A DNA stretch of 64,000 nt from Bog-473 sp963777485 (GTDB lineage: Bacteria > Actinomycetota > Acidimicrobiia > Acidimicrobiales > RAAP-2), in NCBI GenBank assembly GCA_963777485.1, contig CAVZQP010000002.1, positions 1,240,001-1,304,000 on the forward strand, written 5' to 3'. The notes beneath the pieces were generated by a model. It ran no database searches. It worked only from the letters and a program-made list of their open reading frames with translations, and had not been told where the DNA came from. The translations under genes were made by a program, and so were the position numbers. Below, in pieces: positions 59,991 to 64,000 of the stretch (positions within the stretch are counted from its first letter, which is position 1; the number at the start of each line of letters is the position of its first letter).

Positions 59991-60584
59991 GTGTGCGTGC
60001 CGAGGATCGAGCCGATTCCGATGGACGAGCTGGCGCCGGAGCCGCGCCGCATCATCGAGGAGGGGGTGGCCGACGGGCTCTATGCCACGCCGATACCGCT
60101 CCAGATCTTCGCCTACAAGACGCAGCAGATCTTGATGACGAACGCGGCGCGGACCACGTGGGGCCAGAAGTCGCTCCTCGGGGGCCGCATCCTGGAGCTT
60201 CTGCGCATCCGCAGCGCGCAGTTAGGCGAGTGCCAGCCCTGCATGCAGTCGCGCAAGCACGACTCCATCACCGAGGAGGACGTGGCCTGCCTCGTGTCGC
60301 CGGGTGGGTCGGAGCTCAACGACCAGGAGCGGCTCGCCGTCGAGTTCCTCGACCTTCTCTCGGCCGACCACCATGCAATGGACGACGAGTTCTACCGGCG
60401 GCTCGGGGAGCACTTCACGGCGGCGCAGATCATCGAGCTCGGGTTCGCCTGTGCCAACTCCATGGGCCTGCACCGCTTCATCCACACCCTCGACGTCTTC
60501 GGCGACTCGCCGCCGGTCATCCCCTACAGCGCTGAACAGGTGGACTCCGCCATCGATGAGCCCGCTCTGCACGGCGCACCGTGA
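59991..60584 (+). CDS. Carboxymuconolactone decarboxylase (AhpD-like) family protein
   Basis: A 197-residue helical protein. The AhpD-type active site is in RSAQLGECQPCMQSRKHD, with C-x2-C and a downstream His. The protein is longer than plain CMD proteins, with extra helices at both ends, as in the actinobacterial type often found with steroid and fatty-acid genes. It may act as a peroxidase-like thiol protein or be a decarboxylase in name only. Start is GTG at 59991 or GTG at 59997; GGGGGG precedes both. Overlaps the epimerase gene by 4 bp. Confidence 0.82.
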   Translation: MCVPRIEPIPMDELAPEPRRIIEEGVADGLYATPIPLQIFAYKTQQILMTNAARTTWGQKSLLGGRILELLRIRSAQLGECQPCMQSRKHDSITEEDVACLVSPGGSELNDQERLAVEFLDLLSADHHAMDDEFYRRLGEHFTAAQIIELGFACANSMGLHRFIHTLDVFGDSPPVIPYSAEQVDSAIDEPALHGAP

Positions 60585-61579
60585 GCCAGACCGTCCTGGT
60601 GACGGGGGCCACGGGCCTGGCCGGCGCCAACATCTGCAAACTGCTCACCGAACGCGGTGACGCCGTGCGCGCCCTGGCCCGCGAGAGCGCGGACACCGGG
60701 CCGCTCGCCGCTCTGGGCGTCGAAGTGGTCACGGGCGATGTCACCGACCCCGAGGCGGTCGTGCGGGCCGCGACCGGGAGCGACGCCGCCATCCACTGCG
60801 CCGCGCTGCTCGGTGGGGCGAGCCAGGACATGGCCGACTTCGAGGCGGTCAACATCGGCGGTACCAAGAACGTCCTCGACGCAGCCGAGAAGGTGGACCT
60901 TCGACGCGTCGTGGCCGTGAGCACCGGCACCTTCTTCGACACGACGACGGGTCTCGACCGCGAGGACGCGCCGGTGATGAAGAACCCGAGCCAGGACCCC
61001 TACACCGTGACGAAGATGGCCGCGTTCCTCGACGCGATGGCGCGCGCCGCCAAGGGCCGCGACGTCGTCAGCACGCATCCCGGCGCCATCTTCGGCCCGT
61101 CGCCGGTGGCGAGCAACGCACTCGGCATGACGAGCTTCAACCGCGTGCTGCTCTCGGCGGCGCGAGGGCGTATCGAGCGGTACATCAAGTTCCCGGTCAG
61201 TTGGGTGTTCGCCGAGGACATCGCCCGCGGCTGCATCCTCGCCTTGGACAAGGGCGTGGCGGGGGAGCGCTACATGCTCGACGGCCGGCCCGAGGACGTC
61301 GTGAGCACCGCCGAGGCCTGCAACCGCATGTGCCGGGTGGCCGGTCTCGACCACCACGTCGTCGACGTCGAGGCGTCCGACGACCCTGAGCTGGCGAAGG
61401 TCTTCGGGCCCACGCTGGTCGCCATCGCCAAGAAGGCCGCCCGGGGGACCCCTGAGCGCAGGACCCTCGAGGACTCCAAGACCTTCAAGCGCCTCGACTA
61501 CAGCCCGATCGGTCTCGACGAAGGACTGGGCACGACCTACGAGTGGTTCCGGGCCCTCGGGAAGGTGCACGCCGCCTGA
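60581..61579 (+). CDS. NAD-dependent epimerase/dehydratase family protein
   Basis: A 332-residue extended SDR. VLVTGATGLAGANICKLL starts the Rossmann fold, GDVTDPEAVVRAA follows, and AIHCAALLGG and VNIGGTKNVLDAA are typical. The Ser/Thr is in AVSTGTFF and Tyr/Lys in PYTVTKMA. The architecture is near 3-beta-hydroxysteroid dehydrogenase/isomerase and dihydroflavonol reductase types, which suits steroid context, though sugar nucleotides are possible. The GTG start overlaps the CMD-like stop, so the two proteins are coupled. Confidence 0.83.
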   Translation: MSQTVLVTGATGLAGANICKLLTERGDAVRALARESADTGPLAALGVEVVTGDVTDPEAVVRAATGSDAAIHCAALLGGASQDMADFEAVNIGGTKNVLDAAEKVDLRRVVAVSTGTFFDTTTGLDREDAPVMKNPSQDPYTVTKMAAFLDAMARAAKGRDVVSTHPGAIFGPSPVASNALGMTSFNRVLLSAARGRIERYIKFPVSWVFAEDIARGCILALDKGVAGERYMLDGRPEDVVSTAEACNRMCRVAGLDHHVVDVEASDDPELAKVFGPTLVAIAKKAARGTPERRTLEDSKTFKRLDYSPIGLDEGLGTTYEWFRALGKVHAA

Positions 61580-61593
61580 CGCGGCTCGGCGCG

Positions 61594-62430
61594 TCAGGCG
61601 TCGCGGCGAACCATGAGCCACCCACCGACGAGCAGTGCGGCGGCCGCGTAGGCGCACATCACGCCGAACCCGACCCAGGGGCTGAAGGCCGGGCCGAGGT
61701 CGAACGAGCGGCCCGTCGACGCCATCGCGTTGATGATGACGAACGGCATGAACTTCAGGATGGGGTGGCTGATTGACGACGGCAGGGCCTCGATGATGAG
61801 CGGCAGGACCAGGAAGGCCCCGACATAGGCGGTGATGGCGCCTGCCGTGTGGCGGATGATGGCCCCGAGCCCCAAGGCGAACAGCCCGAAGACCGGAACG
61901 AGGAGCCCGGCCCCGACCACAGCGCGCAACACCCCGGGCTGGCTGAGTGTGGCGTGGGGCGCGGGGCTCGACAGGAGCACCTGGCAGAGGAAGAAGGCGC
62001 CGAAGGAGAGGACCTCGCCGACGACCAAGGCGAGCGTGGCGAACACGGCGGCCTTCGCCGCCAGCACGAGGGGGCGGTGCGGAACGGCGCTGAGCGTCGC
62101 TCGGATGGTCACGGTCCCGTACTCGGCGCTGATGACGAGCACCCCCAGCACGCCGATGACGAGCTCGCTGAAGAGGAGGCCGCGCAGGCTGAGCCCCGTC
62201 GGATCGAAGGTCAGCTTCTCCGGGAGGGAAAACGTGTTCCACTGGTTCGTCACCGTGATGCCGGCGATGACGGCGACGCCGATCGTGATGAGCGTCATCG
62301 CGAAGATGCTCCAGCCGGTGGAGCGGACCGAGCGCATCTTGATCCATTCCGAAGCGAGGACGCTCGGGACACGAATGCGGCGGCCCTCGACGGGCGGCAG
62401 CGCGGATCGGGACGGGACGGCGACGGTCAC
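61594..62430 (-). CDS. ABC-2 type transporter permease
   Basis: A 278-residue membrane protein with six predicted helices in the ABC-2 layout. It begins with the amphipathic VLASEWIKMRSVRSTGW segment that usually contacts the ATPase, and ends in a short basic tail (VRRDA). With the ATPase encoded just upstream it forms an exporter of the type that confers bacitracin or antibiotic resistance or moves lipids. The substrate is unknown. Its ATG overlaps the ATPase stop by 4 bp. Confidence 0.85.
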   Translation of the reverse strand: MTVAVPSRSALPPVEGRRIRVPSVLASEWIKMRSVRSTGWSIFAMTLITIGVAVIAGITVTNQWNTFSLPEKLTFDPTGLSLRGLLFSELVIGVLGVLVISAEYGTVTIRATLSAVPHRPLVLAAKAAVFATLALVVGEVLSFGAFFLCQVLLSSPAPHATLSQPGVLRAVVGAGLLVPVFGLFALGLGAIIRHTAGAITAYVGAFLVLPLIIEALPSSISHPILKFMPFVIINAMASTGRSFDLGPAFSPWVGFGVMCAYAAAALLVGGWLMVRRDA

Positions 62431-63386
62431 GATTCCTCCCCAGGGACAGAGCCGGCGACCGGGACGCGCTCGTGGGGCGGGAGCGACTCGGCGTGGAATT
62501 CGACGCTGTCGCGCGTGAGCTCCATGAACGCCTCCTCGAGCGAGGCCGACTGGGTGGCGAGCTCGTGGAGGAAGATGCCGTTGGTGCCGGCGAGGTCACC
62601 GATGTCGGGAGCGGAGAGCGCGGAAACGGCGAGCGCGCCGTCGGCCTCACGCCGGACCACGGCGCCCTTCGCCCGCAAGAGCTCCTCGAGGCGGCCGATC
62701 TGGGGCGAACGGACGCGGACGAACTGTTCCGAGCTCTCGGCGATGAACGCCGCCGTCGACCCGGCCGAGATCAGCCGGCCCTTGCCGATCACCACGATCT
62801 GGTCGGCCGTCAGCGCCATCTCGCTCATGAGATGGCTCGAGACGAACACGGTCCGTCCCTCCGATGCGAGTCCCTTGAGAAGGTTCCTGACCCAGAGGAT
62901 GCCTTCGGGGTCGAGGCCGTTCACCGGCTCGTCGAAGAGGAGGACCTCGGGGTCACCGAGGAGGGCGGCGGCGATGCCGAGGCGCTGGCCCATGCCGAGC
63001 GAGAACTTGCCGGCGCGCTTGCGCGCCACCTTCTCGAGCCCGACCAACTCGAGGACCTCTGACACGCGGGAGCTCGGAATGTCGTTCGACCGGGCGAGGT
63101 ACCACAGGTGGTTGTAGGCGCTCCGGCCCGGATGGATGGCGCGGGCCTCGAGGAGCGCGCCGACCTCCCGCAACGGGAGAGGCAGATCGTGGAAGTTGCG
63201 CCCGTTGACCGTCGCGATGCCGGCGTCGGGAGCATCGAGGCCCATGATGATCCGCATCGTCGTGGACTTCCCCGAGCCGTTCGGGCCGAGGAACCCCGTC
63301 ACCTGACCGGGCTTGACGTCGAAGGAGAGGTCGTCGACGGCCAGGGTGTCCTTGAAGCGCTTGGTGACGCCCCGGACTTCGATCAC
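62427..63386 (-). CDS. ABC transporter ATP-binding protein
   Basis: A 319-residue ATPase of the drug/lipid export (DRA/CcmA-like) group. Walker A is GPNGSGKST, the signature is the variant FSLGMGQRLGIA (L-G-M-G-Q in place of LSGGQ, usual for this subfamily), Walker B is VLLFDEPVNGLD and the switch His is in SSHLMSEM. A C-terminal extension of about 90 residues (VRVRSPQIGRLEELLRA) is typical of this class and probably dimerises. The GTG start has ACGGAG upstream. It forms an operon with the permease gene and is divergent from the SDR gene at the right edge. Confidence 0.88.
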   Translation of the reverse strand: MIEVRGVTKRFKDTLAVDDLSFDVKPGQVTGFLGPNGSGKSTTMRIIMGLDAPDAGIATVNGRNFHDLPLPLREVGALLEARAIHPGRSAYNHLWYLARSNDIPSSRVSEVLELVGLEKVARKRAGKFSLGMGQRLGIAAALLGDPEVLLFDEPVNGLDPEGILWVRNLLKGLASEGRTVFVSSHLMSEMALTADQIVVIGKGRLISAGSTAAFIAESSEQFVRVRSPQIGRLEELLRAKGAVVRREADGALAVSALSAPDIGDLAGTNGIFLHELATQSASLEEAFMELTRDSVEFHAESLPPHERVPVAGSVPGEES

Positions 63387-63519
63387 GTGCGGTGCTCCGT
63401 GTTCACCATGCTCCTCTGCGTCTGCGGGCTGCCCTGCCGACCGGGCTGACGTCCGTGCCGTGGCGATCAGGTTCCACCATCATCGCCTCCGGCGGACGGT
63501 CCCGGAATCCGTCAAAGGT

Positions 63520-63567
63520 GGGAATCATCCCTGAGTGGGCCCGGGAGATGCCCTAAGGGATGTCCCT
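63520..63567. promoter_or_regulatory. Cluster of three related inverted repeats
   Basis: GGGAATCATCCCT (63520-63532), GGGAGATGCCCT (63543-63554) and GGGATGTCCCT (63557-63567) share the form GGGA-n-CCCT, each a small imperfect palindrome. They lie in the 264-bp gap between the divergent ABC exporter and SDR genes. Multiple copies suggest cooperative regulator binding, but the motif is short. Confidence 0.35.
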
Positions 63568-63650
63568 GGGCGCACATCGGGGGTGCACGCCGAACTGGAA
63601 CCGCAGGACAATGTCTGGTCCGAGGATGGATCAGCGGGAGGAACCACGAG

Positions 63651-64000
63651 ATGAAGACGCAGCAGTTTTCCGGTCAGGTCGCCATCGTCACCGGATCGAC
63701 CGCCGATCCGAGCATCGGCAGATCGTGCGCGTACCGCCTGGCGCAGGAGGGCGCCGCAGTGGTCGTCAACGGCCGCGATGCAGACCGCGTCGCGTCGACC
63801 GAAGCGGCCTTGCGGTCCGAGGGGTTCGCCGCCATCGGCGTCGCCGGCTCGATGGACAACGAGGCAGGTGTGACCCTCCTCACCGACCGTGCGGTCGATG
63901 CCTTCGGCCGGATCGATCTTGTTGTGAGCACGCTGGGTGGCGCACCGCATCCGCTTTCGTTCGGCGCCATCAGCGAGGCACAGCTCCTCGAGACGTTCCG
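63651..64000 (+). CDS. Short-chain dehydrogenase/reductase, N-terminal part
   Basis: The gene runs off the right edge, leaving 116 residues. VAIVTGSTADPSIGRSCAYRLA is a variant Rossmann motif with extra residues between the glycines, resembling the FabI-like enoyl reductase layout. VVVNGRDADRV suggests NADP(H), and LVVSTLGGAPHP stands at the NNAG position. The catalytic Tyr-Lys lies beyond the window. GGGAGG lies 7 nt before the ATG. Divergent from the ABC exporter operon. Confidence 0.82.
   Translation, partial: MKTQQFSGQVAIVTGSTADPSIGRSCAYRLAQEGAAVVVNGRDADRVASTEAALRSEGFAAIGVAGSMDNEAGVTLLTDRAVDAFGRIDLVVSTLGGAPHPLSFGAISEAQLLETF

Overview
The window is high-GC, gene-dense bacterial chromosome. 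Several traits point to an actinobacterium: two F420-type luciferase-like oxidoreductases, a mycothiol-type maleylpyruvate isomerase-fold protein, an SCO6745-family protein, a group III phosphofructokinase, many GTG starts and many apparently leaderless transcripts. The mix (839-residue FtsX-like permeases, a secreted Cys-repeat lipoprotein, sulfotransferase, sulfatase, an HpnA-type epimerase, MpaB-type oxygenase) suits an environmental lineage such as Acidimicrobiia. That placement is an inference, because no rRNA or marker set is present. I see no phage, insertion sequence or CRISPR array. The only hint of mobility is a short duplication of a tRNA-Val 3' end.

Layout. 0-3.1 kb: the end of an SGNH acyltransferase/esterase gene, a lipoprotein pair, and an inositol-phosphatase-like gene coupled to an SCO6745-family gene. 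3.2-8.2 kb: tRNA-Val(UAC), a large FtsX-like permease, an NTF2-fold protein, a TMEM175-like channel and an F420-type oxidoreductase. 8.3-18.3 kb: a reverse-strand run (DUF1214, sulfotransferase, SDR, HAD, SRPBCC), then a cation antiporter, a sulfatase, and an aminotransferase coupled to an HpnA-like epimerase. 18.4-25.7 kb: EttA, an NRDE protein, secreted proteins, a methyltransferase, an Lrp/AsnC regulator, a lipoprotein with seven Cys-pair repeats and a secreted lipase. 25.8-32.3 kb: a CYTH-CHAD protein facing a predicted PPi-dependent phosphofructokinase, a sphingosine-phosphate-lyase-like decarboxylase with a coupled partner, and a SulP transporter. 32.3-38.3 kb: a lipoprotein/nuclease pair and a six-gene operon (aminotransferase, PhzF, NUDIX, zinc ribbon, histidine phosphatase, DUF2889). 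38.4-50.4 kb: a TetR gene, a secreted beta-helix protein, cydDC coupled to a thiolase-like gene, a dienelactone hydrolase, an amine oxidase, a second TetR gene and an aldehyde dehydrogenase. 50.4-57.2 kb: a strong hairpin, a two-component system, the second 839-residue permease and a TetR/MpaB operon. 57.2-64 kb: a lipid- or steroid-catabolism-like set (F420-type oxidoreductase, SDRs, carboxymuconolactone-decarboxylase-like protein, epimerase), an ABC exporter and a cut-off SDR.

Regulation is the most distinctive thing that can be read here. About a dozen genes carry a TAnnnT-like -10 hexamer 6-9 nt before the start codon, which implies leaderless mRNAs. One divergent pair has overlapping -10 elements in a 24-bp gap. 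Perfect or near-perfect palindromes sit on several promoters. No single wholly new system is evident. The best leads are the seven-repeat disulfide-propeller lipoprotein, the D104/K124 phosphofructokinase beside a CYTH-CHAD gene, the paired orphan FtsX permeases, and the promoter architecture.
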